Shown piece after piece: positions 44,125 to 56,299 of a stretch of 64,000 bases of DNA. The DNA lies in NCBI RefSeq assembly GCF_902167145.1, contig NC_050097.1, positions 146,903,982-146,967,981 of the forward strand, written 5' to 3'. Every line of letters begins with the position of its first letter. Position 1 is the stretch's first letter. The notes under the pieces are model-generated. The model searched no databases and was not told the DNA's origin. It was given only the letters and a program-made list of their open reading frames with translations. Made by a program: the position numbers and the translations under genes. This DNA is from Zea mays (lineage: Eukaryota > Streptophyta > Magnoliopsida > Poales > Poaceae).

Positions 44125-44209
44125 TTGGTGCCCACCTCTGGTGAACTCACTTCCACAACCTTCGGCAAGCGTTTGCCTTCGTCATGCCGTCGAAGAAGGC
44201 AACAATACC
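44125..44209 (+). other. Primer binding site and first codons of element H
   Basis: TTGGTGCCCACCTCTGG (44125-) is the primer site, one base different from that of B. An ATG at 44184 opens a frame of eight codons (MPSKKATI) that is interrupted by F at 44210 and appears to resume in frame after 63295. Confidence 0.6.
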
Positions 44210-45465
44210 TGTAATATCCCAAATAAATGTTGACCAAAAGTTGATCTTCGGTGCGTGGATGTGGGAAAATGGTTGTGGTCCGTTGGAAGTTCGGAGTCCA
44301 TAGATGTGACGATCTCATTTAAACGATATCATTTAAGTATTCATTTGTCTGAATCGTGGCATGGATGGGGGATTTGGTTGTGAACCCTAGATGCCCCTCC
44401 CCTTCCCTCATAGCAGCAACCACCCCCTCCTTCCCTCATTTTTTTTGCAGCAGCCGCCCCCCCATCTTCCCCATTGCAGCCGCTCCTCTCCTCCCAAAGG
44501 TGCTGCACCCACCTCCCTCTAAACCCTAGCCGCCCCTGGTTCCTCCTTTGGTGTGCTGCATTCTCCATTGGTGGATTGGTGGGAGGAAGAAGGAAAAAAG
44601 AAAAGGAGTCCAAGGTGGCTACACTCCGGATCATGCCTAGTACTTTTTTCTTCTTCGATGAAGGCAGGTGAATGTAGCGGTGGTTGCTACCGTTTTGACC
44701 TGTTATTTCTATCGCCTACACTCTAATATTCAGAATTATTGGATTCTTTCATAATTGAACTCTATGATGATATTTTACTTGATTGTATTATATTGATGCT
44801 CTATCATATATGGATGATGATTATGGTTCGAGTATGACCAATGAGATTAATTTACACCCCTGAAGGCAGATGAAGTATTATTTGAGGTTTGTATTGTATC
44901 TGAAGGAAGTGAAGTTTATTGATAAATGCAGAATGCCATATACATTGCATGACTCATTTGCATCTGAAGTTTTGTTGTGACCTATGGTCCGACCGTACCG
45001 GTACAACTTTGCATCGTATGTTGCCCGAGGAGGGGTACGATGCGGCTTCATACCCTTAGAGGTATGAAGACAGATGACATATGCATTGCATTCATACGCA
45101 TTCATTGAAGTGATATTTGCAGATGATGTGGTTTTATACCCTCAGAGGTATGAAGACAGAGGACCTACCCATTGCATTCCTATGCATACATTGAAGTGAT
45201 ATTTGCAGGTATTGTTGAGGCAGGGAAGTGTTATACAACCTATTGTGGTTGTTCAAGGAAATGAGATGGTATTGGTTATATTGGGACTACTGAGCTCTAT
45301 ATCTACAAGTATTTCTGATCTTAATTGTGATTCTTTTAAAATGTTGATTAATTCAATTTGTGGTTTAAATATCTCGTCAAAACAATTTGCTTGCTGAGAT
45401 GTTTCATCTCACTCTTGCATTACTCAATGCAGGTGCTTGTTACTCATCAAGGGGACTGGGGAAGT
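44210..45465 (+). repeat. 5' LTR of F, first part
   Basis: Starts TGTAATATCCC. Contains two copies of a segment of about 80 bp with AGGTATGAAGACAGA...GAAGTGATATTTGCAG (near 45060-45130 and 45148-45208), also present in the other LTR near 62570-62718. Ends at the GAAGT duplication of G. Short ORFs are chance. Confidence 0.88.
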
Positions 45466-46094
45466 TGTGGGGGACAGATATCCCCCGGGTCCACTGGAAG
45501 GATAAAAGACCTCACGAAAGGCCCAAGGGCCCAATAAATCGTAAGGTCACTCCTTCATGGGCCTGGGGAGGAACGACCAGTAAAGCAGATCGACATAAGG
45601 CCGGATCGGTGCGAGCCCGAATGGCCCGACAACGCTGAGCAAGAAACCACAACAGAAGACCCGACTTTCCCGCGCTGGAGCCCTGTACAACGGAGCCAGG
45701 CGAGGATAAGTCGGCAGAACTATAGGAAGATAGACTCAATCAGTTCACTATCTCTTAGGTGCGGTTTGTTATCTCATCCGCATGTATTGCCTCACGGTCG
45801 AATATATAAGGCCTAGGGAGCACCCCTTCAGAACGATCGATCCCACTACTGAGCCATTCACCCCAGCTCTCTACATTCTAGCTTTAGAGAGCTCCCTTGT
45901 AACCCGTTACATAAAGCATACTCGCCAGGACGTAGGGTGTTACGCATCTCAAAGCGGCCCGAACCTGTAAACACTGTCCATTGTTCCTCGTGCATCCGGC
46001 ACGAACCATTTAGCTACAGTCGGCGACACCGTCCTACTCCTAAAACACCTTGAGGGGCAACCCCGGGTGTGCGGTCGGACCCAAAACACCGACA
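45466..46094 (+). repeat. 5' LTR of element G
   Basis: TGTGGGGGACAGATATCCCCC...ACACCGACA. The first bases contain the palindrome GGGGGACAGATATCCCCC-like stem. TATA box near 45800 (AATATATAAGG). The ORFs crossing it are chance. Confidence 0.95.
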
Positions 46095-46118
46095 GCTGGC
46101 GCGCAAGGTAGGGGGTGT
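46095..46118 (+). promoter_or_regulatory. Primer binding site of element G
   Basis: GCTGGCGCGCAAGGTAGGGGG follows the LTR. It shares TGGCGCGC with the site in A, suggesting the same primer tRNA, which I do not name. Confidence 0.6.
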
Positions 46119-46140
46119 GTCGCCGATCTAAGCTAGCTCA

Positions 46141-48978
46141 ATGGCCATCACCTTCCACCGCAAGATCACCCTCCGTCCCGGATCTGTATTCTGCTTTGGA
46201 ACAATCTCATACGTAGCAGATGAAGAGGGAACTCTACACCGCATTGCAGATCCGCCAAAGAAGAAGTCCCCTCCAACAAACTCCGGGAATATCGGAGTAA
46301 GGAAAGAAAAAGCGCAACCTCCAACGCTCCAAAAAAAGATCGCCTTCAGCAAGCCAGGGGCCGAGGGCCCGCTGACCCGGAGAACTCCACTGTCTACTTC
46401 CCCGACGAAAGAATGGACACAAATCGCAAGGAAGAAAGAGACCGGGAGGAAGCAAGTTGTTCTTTCCGTGCCTTCGCTCTCAAAGGAGAACGGAAAGAAG
46501 ATCGCCACGACAACCGCACCATTCTACCCCGACGTTCTTTTCATCGGGAGAGTGGAGTCGCCCCCCGTCTCCGACGACGAGCCGACCGCGCCCGGAGAAG
46601 AACCACCTCAGCGGGAGTCCCGTCGACGGAGGAACTGGCGCCGAAACATCCGGCGACATCACAAGGCCGGAGAGCGGGATCTAGAGCAGCCTGTCTCGCG
46701 AGACGAGGTCTCAGAGATAGGAGAAACTCCGGAGGAACGCGTCTTCAGAGAACGAAGGAACTCCCGACGGCGTGATCGCCGACGGGCTCAGGAACAAGCC
46801 GAGCAGGATGCGAGGCAACGCCGGGAAAACCCACTCTTCGGGCGCAACCTGAATCCCGACTTCGCCCGAGCCATGAACACGCCGAGTGAAGTCGGAGGGG
46901 TACTAGCTCGGATAGCTGATGGACTCCCTCGGACTCCCGACGCCGAGGGCTATCGACGACTGTTCACCCAGGCAGCCAACCATCTTCTACCTCTCGCTCA
47001 CCCGCCGAACGACCTACGACACGCCATCAACAGCCGCCGGGATGCGCGAAGCACCATCAATGCTTCGCGTGAACGACGACATGAGAACGAGATCCGCCGC
47101 CGGGAGGAGTACGACAGGGATCATGGCATCCCAGCTCAGAGTCAGGCCACCAGAACTGAGTCGGCAACGGCCTCGACTGGCGGTACTACCCGGGGACGGT
47201 CGAGGAACCACAACAACTACTCCCCTCCGCGGGACAGACATCATCCCCGACGACAAGAAGACACGTGTGGAGTGTCCGCCCTTACTCCACGCCTTAGGGC
47301 CATTCAATGGCCCCCTAACTTCAAGGTGTCCAACGTCGACAAATATGAACCTAAGCAGGATCCAGGAGGCTGGCTGGCCGTCTACACCACCGCTGCTCGA
47401 GCTGCCGGGGCGTCCGAGGACGTGATGACCGCATACTTACCCATTGTCCTCGGGCAAGACGCGCTACAATGGCTGGGACATCTACCCCGACACTACATCG
47501 ACGACTGGGGCGACTTCAGTTGACGCTTCACCGCCAACTTTCAGTCCCTCTCCGACAAACCAGCGCAACCATGGGACCTCAAATCCATCAAGCGCCGGGG
47601 GGACGAAACTCTCCGGTCGTACCTCAAAAGGTTCCGGACCATGAGAAATCGTATCCCCGAGGTCACGGAGGCGGCCGTGATCGAGGACTTCTACAGAGGA
47701 TCCAATGACTCGGCCTTCGTCCAAGCCATATTGCAGAAGACGCCGACTACCTCCGAGCAGCTGTTCCGGGAAGCCGACCTCTACATCACCGCCGACGAGC
47801 GAGCTCAGGACCTCATCGGGGGAGCAAAGCCCGCGCCGGCAGCACCACGACGCGACGCGAACCAGCAATCCGACAAACGCTGGGAGAAGAGGCCTCGCGA
47901 AGAAGTACACGCCGCCGGACCACCTGCCTCTCGCGCCCGGGGAGGACCTCGCGGAGGCGAACACACGCTGGACGACATCCTCGACGCCCAGTGCCCGTAC
48001 CACAAGGACATGCGCCACACCCTTCGGAACTACAGGGACTTCAAGCACTCCGTGGGACATGGCCGGCCCTTCCAACCTCTACCTCCTCCTCCGTCGCGGG
48101 GAGGACCAGAAGAACCACGACAACCCCAGCAGCAGGAGGAGGGAGGAGGTGGAGCCTTCCCGCGCGTTGACAGGGAGGTCAACGTCATCTTCGGCGGACA
48201 CGGATCGCAGGAGAACAGAAGACAACAAAAGCTCAACGATCGCCAGATATTGGTGGCAACCACCGGTCCTCCCGCTCCGTACCGATGGTCGGAGCACCCG
48301 ATCACCTTCACTCGGGCAGATCAATGGCTCAACTTCGACCACCTAGGCAAATACCCGCTCCTCGTCGATCCGGTGATCCGAGAGAGCAGGGTGAAGAAGG
48401 TGTTAGTGGACGGGGGGAGCAGCATCAACGTCACCTTCCCCGGGACACTCCAAGGCTTGGGAGTTCACCTCAAAGAGCTCCACGAGTCAGACACTCCTTT
48501 CTTCGGCATCGTGCCGACTGAAGGGGAATACCCGCTGGGCCACATCTACATGCCCGTTACCTTCGGAACTCCGGAGAACTACAGAACCGAGTTCCTGAGG
48601 TTCGAAGTGGCGAACTTCGACTGCGGGTACAACGCCATTATCGGGAGACCGGGATTGGCAAAATTCATGGTCATTCCGCATTACACGTACATGATATTGA
48701 AGATGCCAGGACCACAAGGAATCATAACTGTGCGCGCTGACTTCCAAGGCGCCGCAGAATGTTTCCGAGTGGCCATCCAGGCGGCCCTCACCACCAAACC
48801 GTCGGCGACCTCTTCAACGCAGGAAAACTCTAAGCCTGAGGAAGACCTTGCAGCACCGGCAAATGAAGCTCAAGCCGCGACCTCTATGCGACCGATTGAA
48901 GAAACTAAAAGGATCAACCTGGGGTTCGCGGATGAGCGCAAGACTGCCATCATCAGCTCCAGCCTGGACGATAAATAG
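46141..48978 (+). pseudogene. gag and protease of element G, one internal stop
   Basis: ATG at 46141, 46 bp after the LTR. A long basic, arginine-rich N-terminal region (aa ~150-380) precedes the capsid core (IQWPPNFKVSNVDKYEPKQDPGGW near 47305; LRSYLKRFRTMRN near 47611; DDILDAQCPYHKDMRHTL near 47970, where a zinc-knuckle-like cluster lacks one cysteine). The protease follows with VLVDGGSSINVTFP near 48403 and NAIIGRPGLAKFMVIPHYTYMILKMPGPQGIITV near 48632. A TGA at 47521-47523 and a TAG at 48976-48978 break it. There is no frameshift: the same frame continues into RT. Confidence 0.9.
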
Positions 48979-51900
48979 GAAGGCGCACTCGTCCAGTTTC
49001 TGCAAGATAACCGAGACGTATTCGCATGACAACCTGCGGATATGCCGGGAGTCCCGAGAGAACTGGCCGAGCACAAACTGAAGGTCTATCCCCAGGCGAG
49101 GCCGATCCGGCAAAAACTACGTCGCTTCACGCCCGACAAGAGAGAGGCCATTCGCGCTGAGCTGGCTCGCTTGGTCGCGGCTGGGTTTATTAGAGAGGTG
49201 TTACATCCCGAGTGGTTAGCCAACCCTGTTCTTGTACTCAAAAAGATAAAAGTGGATTGGCGCATGTGTGTCGACTATATGGATCTCAACAAACACTCTC
49301 CAAAGGATCCCTTCGAGCTCCCTATGATAGATCAGGTGGTAGATTCCACCGCTGGATGTTCAGTGCTGTCTTTCCTGGATTGCTACTCCGGATACCATCA
49401 GATTAGCTTGGCTAAAGAAGACGAGGAAAAAACAGCGTTCATCACTCCGTTCGGTGCTTTCTGCTATACCTCCATGCCGTTCGGCCTCAAAAACGCTGGA
49501 GCGACTTATCAGAGAGCCATTCAAACATGCTTAGCCGATCACTGGGGCAAGCGTGTGGAAGCCTATGTAGATGATGTGGTAATCAAAACGGAGAACTCAG
49601 AAAACTTCATCGAAGACTTACAACTGGTTTTCAACAGTCTACGGCGATATCGATGGAAGCTTAATCCCGAAAAATGTGTCTTTGGGGTACCAGCAGGAAA
49701 GCTACTCGGATTTATTGTCAGCCACCGGGGAATTGAAGCTAATCCGGATAAGATTGAAGCTATCATGAAAATGGAGGCACCATGATCACAAAAGAAAGTT
49801 CAGCGACTTACCGGATGTATGGCAGCCCTGAGCAGATTCATATCCAGGCTAGGAGAAAAAGGTTTACCATTTTATAAGCTACTCAAGAAAGTGGATAAGT
49901 TTCAATGGACTTCAGAAGCACAGGAAGCCCTAGATGCATTGAAAAAATTCTTGACGACACTACCAGTGCTGAAGCCGCCACGGCGAGCCACGTCAACTCA
50001 ACCAGCTGAAGACTTGCTGCTGTATATCTCTTGCACGACTCACGTGGTAAGCACCGCGTTGGTAGTCGAGCGAGCCGAATAAGGACATGCCTACCCAGTG
50101 CAACATCCTGTTTATTTCATCAGTGAAGTTTTGGGTCCCTCAAAGAAAAAGTATCCTCAAGTTCAGAAGCTATTATATGTAGTACTTCTAACTGCCCGCA
50201 AGCTGCGTCACTACTTTGACGACCACAAAGTCATAGTAGTCACTGGTTTTCCGACAGGGGATGTTCTTCACAACAAGGAAGCCATTGACCGAATAGCTAA
50301 GTGGGCCTATGAACTGGGATCTCATGACATTGAATTTCGACCTCGCACTGCCATCAAAACTCAAGCGTTGGTTGACTTCGTATCAAAATGGACTGAACAA
50401 GTACCAGATAACCCAGAAACTGCAAAAGTATGGCGAATGTATTTTGATGGCTCGCTGAAGCTGCAGGGAGCAGGCGCAGGAATTCTCTTCACCACACCTC
50501 GAGGCGAGCACCTCAAATATGCCCTCCAGTTGCTATTTCCAGCCTCCAACAACGCGGCCGAGTATGAAGCTCTAATTCATGGACTGAACATTGCTATATC
50601 ACTAGGCATCAAGAGACTGATGGTATACGGAGATTCTTTGGTAGTCATAATCCAGATAAACAAAGAATGGGACTGTTCGAGCGATTCAATGGGAAAGTAC
50701 TGCACTGCCGTCCGAAAACTAGAAGATAAATTTGAAGGTCTGGAATTTCATCATGTAGAAAGAGATCGAAACACAGCAGCCGATGTATTGTCCAAGCTAG
50801 GATCCAGTCGAACTCAGGTCCCACCTGGAGTCTTTGTACAAGAAATACCACAGCCAAGCATCTCAATGGATCAGACAGAAGAGTGTAATATCGTGAATCA
50901 ACCAGAGTCAGACTCTGATGACTGGAGAAGGCCAATCATCAGATATATAAAGAATGAAGAGGAACCAGATGACAAAAATGCAGCCGAGCGCATCGCTAGA
51001 CAGTCAGCTCACTACACACTCATTGGGGAGACACTATACAGAAGGGGTGCATCAGGCGTCCTCATGAAATGCATTCTCTCATCTACTGGGAAGCGACTTC
51101 TAGATGAGGTCCATGCTGGACAATGTGGAATACACGCAACATCCAAGACACTAGTCGGAAAGGTCTTCAGGTCGGGATTCTATTGGCCAACAGCGAAAAG
51201 TGACGCAGCCGAGTTAGTTCAGAGGTGCGAAGCTTGCCAGTACTTGTCAAAGCAACAACATCTACCAGCACAGCAACTATAGACCATACCAGTAACTTGG
51301 CCCTTCGCATGCTAGGGACTGGATATGATTGGACCTTTCAAGAAAGCTCAAGGAGGATACACTCATGTAGTGGTAGCAATCGACAAATTCACTAAATGGA
51401 TAGAGTTCAAACCCATTGCTTCTTTAACCTCAGCTAAGGCCGTGGAATTCATACAAGACATAATATTCAGATTCGGGATACCGAACAGTATCATAACTGA
51501 CCTAGGATCCAACTTCACAAGTTTAGAATTCTTCGATTTCTGCGAGCAAAAAAGCATTCAGATCAAGTATGCTTCGGTAGCACACCCAAGAGCCAACGGG
51601 CAGGTTGAACGAGCTAACGGGATGATATTGGAGGCACTCAGGAAAAAGGTCTTCGATAAAAATGAAAAGTTTGCAGGAAAGTGGATAAGGGAATCGCCCT
51701 ACGTCGTTTGGAGCCTAAGAACCCAACCTAGCCGAGCTCTGCATGGAAACACTCCATTCTTCATGGTCTATGGGTCAGAGGCAGTATTACCCGCTGATCT
51801 CAAGTTTGGGGTGCCAAGGTTGGTCTTCGAAAGCATAGCAGAAGCCGAAGCTACTAGGCTGGAAGACATTGATGTACTCGAAGAAGAACGGCTGAACGCA

Positions 51901-52161
51901 GTAATTCAATCAGCACGATACGAGCAGACTCTGAGACGCTATCACGACAAGGCCGTGCGACGACGATTCTTTTCAGTGGGAGATCTCGTCCTTCGCCGAA
52001 TTCTAACGGGGGAGGGACGGCACAAGTTGTCACCCTTATGGGAAGGACCATTCATAGTAGCAGAAGTCACTCGGCCGGGATCATATCGTCTCACTCAAAT
52101 GGACGGCACAGAAATTGGGAACTCATGGAATATAGAACACCTCAGGAAGTTTTACCCCTAG
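48979..52161 (+). pseudogene. RT, RNase H, second RNase H and integrase of element G, five internal stops
   Basis: Continues in the gag-pro frame. Internal stops are TGA at 49027, TGA at 49783, TAA at 50080, TAG at 51280 and TAG at 51313. RT: WRMCVDYMDLNKHSPKDPFELP (49258-) and YVDDVV (49564-). RNase H: LLLYISCTTHVVSTALV (50017-) and KKYPQVQKLLYVVL. Second RNase H: YFDGSLKLQGAGAGI (50440-), EYEALIHGL, YGDSLVV, NTAADVLSKL. Zinc finger: HAGQCGIH...CEACQYL (51112-51245). Integrase: VAIDKFTKWIEFKPI, ITDLGSNFTSLEFF (an unusual L after D), ANGQVERANGM, and a C-terminal end at 52161. Gene order and length match the family. Confidence 0.92.
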
Positions 52162-52220
52162 CTGTATTTCAAAAGCTACCGGGACGATAATGTACTCTGT
52201 AAAATGGGAAATATGTCGTC

Positions 52221-52230
52221 AATAAAAAAG
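52221..52230 (+). terminator. Likely poly(A) signal after pol of G
   Basis: AATAAAAAAG, 60 bp after the pol stop. The identical ten bases follow pol in element A (19100-19109). Confidence 0.5.
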
Positions 52231-52274
52231 GCTTCAAGAATATTCAGTTTGTTCATGATTGACCGACATTCTTA

Positions 52275-52825
52275 TTTAACTCGGGGTGACCACTATGCCC
52301 TGCTAACGGAGCAATCGGCTTAAGTCGGCAACGACTTAAGACGGTGCAACATGCTTGCGCTTACTTAACTCAGGGTGACCACTATGCCCTGCTAACGGAG
52401 CAATCGACTTAAGTCGGCAACGACTTAAGACGGTGCAACATTCTCGCGCTTACTTAACTCGGGGTGACCACTATGCCCTGCTAACGGAGCAATCGGCTTA
52501 AGTCGGCAACGACTTAAGACGGTGCAACATGCTCGCGCTTACTTAACTCAGGGTGACCACTATGCCCTGCTAACGGAGCAATCGGCTTAAGTCGGCAACG
52601 ACTTAAGACGGTGCAAAATGCTCGCGCTTACTTAACTCAGGGTGACCACTATGCCCTGCTAACGGAGCAATCGGCTTAAGTCGACAACGACTTAAGACGG
52701 TGCAACATGCTCGCGCTTACTTAGCTCAGGGTGACCACTATGCCCTATTAACAAAAGCAATCGATTTAAGTCAGCAACGACTTAAGGCGATTTCACATGC
52801 TTACGATTACTCATATAGGGGTGAC
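52275..52825 (+). repeat. 89-bp tandem repeats with internal hairpin, between pol and antisense gene of G
   Basis: Unit starts (TCGGGGTGACC or TCAGGGTGACC) lie at 52281, 52370, 52459, 52548, 52637 and 52726, exactly 89 bp apart, with a decayed last copy. Each unit holds CTTAAGTCG-GCAA-CGACTTAAG, a perfect 9-bp stem with a 4-base loop. One unit has a changed loop side (TCGACAACGA near 52681). Location matches the 60-bp repeats of B. Confidence 0.95.
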
Positions 52826-52974
52826 CTCTATATCCCGTAAACAAATTTCAAAATCATCACACAACATTTTACTCCTGCAAATTTACGTACTGCTGAATTA
52901 TAAAACAATAGGAGAGTAACAATATCATTCAAATGCCGAACTGATGTCCTCTAACAAATATCCGATCATGATAA
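52826..52974. other. Spacer after the tandem repeats
   Basis: AT-rich, possible 3' untranslated region of the antisense gene. No gene seen. Confidence 0.4.
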
Positions 52975-53463
52975 CCGCGCGCTCAAAGCACGCAATATTT
53001 CTCTATTTTGCAATATCTTTCTCAGGAGCAACCGACGAAGAAGGGCGACTTGAGGAATCAGGAGCAGCGTTCACATCAGCCCTTATATCGTCGGGAACAA
53101 CTACGTCGGGTCTCCTCATCAAGATCCGCCCCGCGCGAATGCTTTATCCATGGCTCTGTCGCGCTGGGCCCTCAGAGTAATGGAAGTTCCTTCAGCAACT
53201 TTGACAGCCAACTGGGCGGTCTCTAGATCCTAGGCGATGGACTTCTTGGAAGCGCGCAGTTCTTTGATAGCAGCATCCTTAGCCGATATCAACTACCTGA
53301 GACGAATCACGTCATCCGTGGATTCCTGCAGCTTACAGCGATGATTGTCTAACTCCTCCATGGTGAAGCGATGACTCCTCTCCAGGATGGTCAATGAGTT
53401 GCTAGAATCACGATATAGTCTGTCAAGATTGTCGCGAGAAGCAACAAGGGCACATTTTTCTTC

Positions 53464-53528
53464 CTGCAAACAAGAATCAACTCCTTCAAACTTCAACCAA
53501 GCGATAAGAACACAGCAATACAAGACAC
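53464..53528 (-). other. Predicted 65-nt intron in the antisense gene of G
   Basis: On the minus strand GAAACT|GTGTCTTG opens it and TTGTTTGCAG|GAAGAA closes it, phase 0. The acceptor is strong, the donor moderate. Confidence 0.5.
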
Positions 53529-53731
53529 AGTTTCATAAGTCAGCTTTTCAGAATCAAGCTGAGCGCAAAGAGTAGAGTTCAACGTGTTAGCATCACTCAG
53601 AGCAGCAGAGACCTGGGCCAGCTCAGTCTGGCTTTGAGAATACTTTTCCTCAAAATCAGAACACCGCCGGACCAGTTCAGCCTGACCTTGAGAATGTTTT
53701 TCTTCAAGAACAGGAATCTGCCGAGCCATAT

Positions 53732-53814
53732 CTGGCGAGAAACAATCAAGCAAAAAGGGTCAAAGTGTGAAGCAGTTCAATAAGGCAGACGAAGGGAAGC
53801 AAAAGAGCACTAAC
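53732..53814 (-). other. Predicted 83-nt intron in the antisense gene of G
   Basis: On the minus strand AATGCTG|GTTAGTG opens it and TTCTCGCCAG|ATATGG closes it, phase 1. Both flanking frames are coiled coil. Confidence 0.6.
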
Positions 53815-54014
53815 CAGCATTCGCCGCCTCCAAGTCAGAGACACGCTGCTGAAGCAGCACTGGATTCCAACGTGCCAGAGATGAAGCTCCTTCTGGAACA
53901 GAAACACCTTGCAACCTCAGCTGACTAGCCATCCCGTCCACCAATGCCTGATATTGAGAATAGATGAGTGTAATGACAGCAGTTCATACGGTGTAAAAGT
54001 CAGGCTAGAATATA

Positions 54015-56294
54015 TCACAGTAACTGGAGATTGGAGAAGAACGAAGGGACTCCCAAATCATGAGAGATCAATTGATGACTCGGCATAGGGTCACCACCCG
54101 AAGCAGCTCGCAATGAACCAGTAGGAACCAATTCACTGCCATCAACAGAGCTCAAAACTTGGTCGGCGGGAACGCTAGCCTCTAAAGCAACTCCCTGACC
54201 CAAAGCCTGGGCTACCACCATGCAACCAGAGTGTGGAGGAGATCCTGCGTGAACATCCATGGAAGTACAAGAGGGAGACCCCGCTCGGACACCCTCGGGG
54301 GCTGGGCCATAGTTTGCGCTACCCACTTGAGCCAGATCATCTCCGGCAGTACCCTCGGGGGCTGGGCAGTGGCTTGCGCTTCCCACCCGAGCTGAATCAT
54401 CCCCGGCAACACCCTTGGGGGCTGGGTAAGTGTCAACACCATCCTTGAGGACCAAGTTCTCTGCAACAGCCGCCTCTAAGGCTGAAGGTCCCTCAGTTAT
54501 TTCCATGGGAACAAGACGATCCAAGTCAGTTTCCTGACCCTCAAGACCGCGCTCCAAGGTCGATGAGGCGCGGGACGCTGCCCGGGATGACCCCAACTCG
54601 ACGTCGAGCACATCAGCACAAACATCCGTCGCACCACCATCCACCGGCTCTGATAACAGATCTTCTGGAACCATATCTTCAAGAGTCTGATCAAAGTTCG
54701 CCAGGGACAATTCTTGTAGACCAATGGAGGACATATTGCCGACTGTTCTTCCGAGTCAGAGGGACCTCATCTTCTTCCTCCCTGTCGTCTTCATCAGCGA
54801 CACAAACAACACCCCCATTGGGATCAGCAGCAGATGGAGCACACCCGTTGGGATCAGCAGCAGATGGAGCACACCCATTGGGTTCAGCGACAGATGGATC
54901 ACCCCCATTGGGGTCAGCATCAGTAAATTCAGGCACAGGTACTTCCTCAGCAGTAGGAACTGAAGGACCAACGTCCCGATCCAAACTAGATACTCGCCGA
55001 AGACGTCTCTTTTTCTTTTTCTGCTCATCAGCAAGAGAATCAGGTTGATTAGCTCGGCAAGGGCGTTTCGGGCGAACACTGACAGGTCTCTGAATATCCA
55101 AGGTTATCCCAGCTTCTGGGAGAGGCGCCACCACCAATGTCCCAGCAGGAGCAGCATCAGAAGAGTCCTCGGCCAGCATATCAAGCATAGCACTTATCTC
55201 TGCATCACTAGGATCCAAAGGCACCTCAAAATGGACCTGCCGTTCATCATCAGGAATTTCTTCGAGCGAAGCAACCAAAGCGCTAACTTCTTCGGCAGAG
55301 GGTCGCACCCTAAGGCCCAAACCGCCATCAGCGACAGGTGGATTCGACACAAAATGAGTGAAGGCCTTGGAAGGAGGTAGGTTCCAGGCCGAGTATGCCA
55401 CTGGGGCACCAACATTTGATACCTTGCCTCTAAGACTCATTTCAAGTCGGTTCACCAAGTCTACAGCGGGAATTCTTCTATTGGTAACCCGGGTTGAGTC
55501 AGCTAGACCTCGGTACAGATAAGCCGGGTACGCTCTGTCCTTCAACGGCTGAATGTTCTTGAAGACAAAATCAGCAACCACAGCCTCTGCAGTCAGACCC
55601 CTCTCCTTCAGCAGTCCAACTTCAGCTAGCAAAGCCCCTGCCTCAGCCGCCTCCTGATCCGTGGGGGACTCGGTCCAACTCGGAGTGCGAACATCCGGCT
55701 GTCTCCCCGACCGTGGGGGGAGAGAATTTCCGTGGTTCTCAACAATAAACCACTCCAAGCGCCATCCCTTGATACTATCCTTGAGCGGGATTTCAAGATA
55801 ATCAGTCTTCCTCCCACGGCGCATGTCCAAACTCGCACCCCAACCAGCTGATGCCGCCCCCCGGCCATCCCAGGGCGACAGTGATACAAGTACTTCCACA
55901 GTCCAAAATGTGGCAGGACGCCAAGAAAAGCTTCGCATAAATGAACGTAAATGGAAATTTGCAGAATGGAATTGGGATTCAGATGGGTCAAATTAAGGCG
56001 ATAGAAATCAAGGAGACCGCAGAAAAAGGGAGAAATAGGAAGAGCGAGACCGCGGAGAAGAAAAGGAACATAAATCATGGATTCGTGGGTGTCCTCTATT
56101 GGAATAGTGACCCCATGGCAAATCCGCCAAGAACAGAGCTCCTTCGGAGGAAGGACCCCGATGGACACGAGGTGGAGAAGATCAGGCTTAGAAACAACAG
56201 ACATATGGTTACCTGCGAAAGGCAACTGGCTGTTGGGGTCGATAGGGGGAATCACCGTAGTGGAAGAACTCGAGGCCTTTCGCTTGGGCGCCAT
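54015..56294 (-). pseudogene. N-terminal part of the antisense gene of G: PF04195 domain and acidic repeats, frameshifted
   Basis: ATG at 56294 (MAPKRKASSSST, a nuclear-signal-like start). The PF04195 core is clear: PISPFFCGLLDFYRLNLTHLNPNSILQISIYVHLCEAFLG (about 56060-55945), then HFGLWKYLYHC. A frame change near 55850 passes to the frame 55938-54691 with DYLEIPLKDSIKGWRLEWFIVEN. This continues through a variable region with a ten-residue repeat (ADPNGCAPSA, 30-bp unit, four copies at 54820-54925). A second change near 54730 passes to 54734-54015, which has 60-bp repeats (PAPEG...GDD..QVGSA, 54290-54430). This gene faces pol. Function unknown. Confidence 0.75.
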
Positions 56295-56299
56295 CTCAA

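Larger units (their letters stand above)
52975..53950 (-). pseudogene. C-terminal coiled-coil exons of the antisense gene of G, broken
   Basis: On the minus strand three exon-like blocks follow one another: 53950-53815 (LVDGMASQLRLQG...LLQQRVSDLEAANA), 53731-53529 (MARQIPVLEEKHSQGQAELVRRC to SEKLTYET) and 53463 downward (EEKCALVASRDNLDRLYRD to KLQESTDDVIRLR). The frame continues to about 53000 with KDAAIKELRASKKSIA and RAQRDRAMDKA, after TAG stops near 53296 and 53234 and one frame change near 53128. Heptad-rich coiled coil throughout. Introns of 83 and 65 nt are predicted between the blocks. It corresponds to exon 2 of the antisense gene in B. Confidence 0.68.

Noticed and set aside
52275..52825. 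Regular spacing with short palindromes looks like a CRISPR array
   Set aside because: The whole 89-bp unit is repeated, with no unique spacers, and it lies inside a plant retrotransposon.
54563..55048. 161-codon plus-strand ORF rich in serine
   Set aside because: Opposite strand of the antisense gene of G across its 30-bp repeats.
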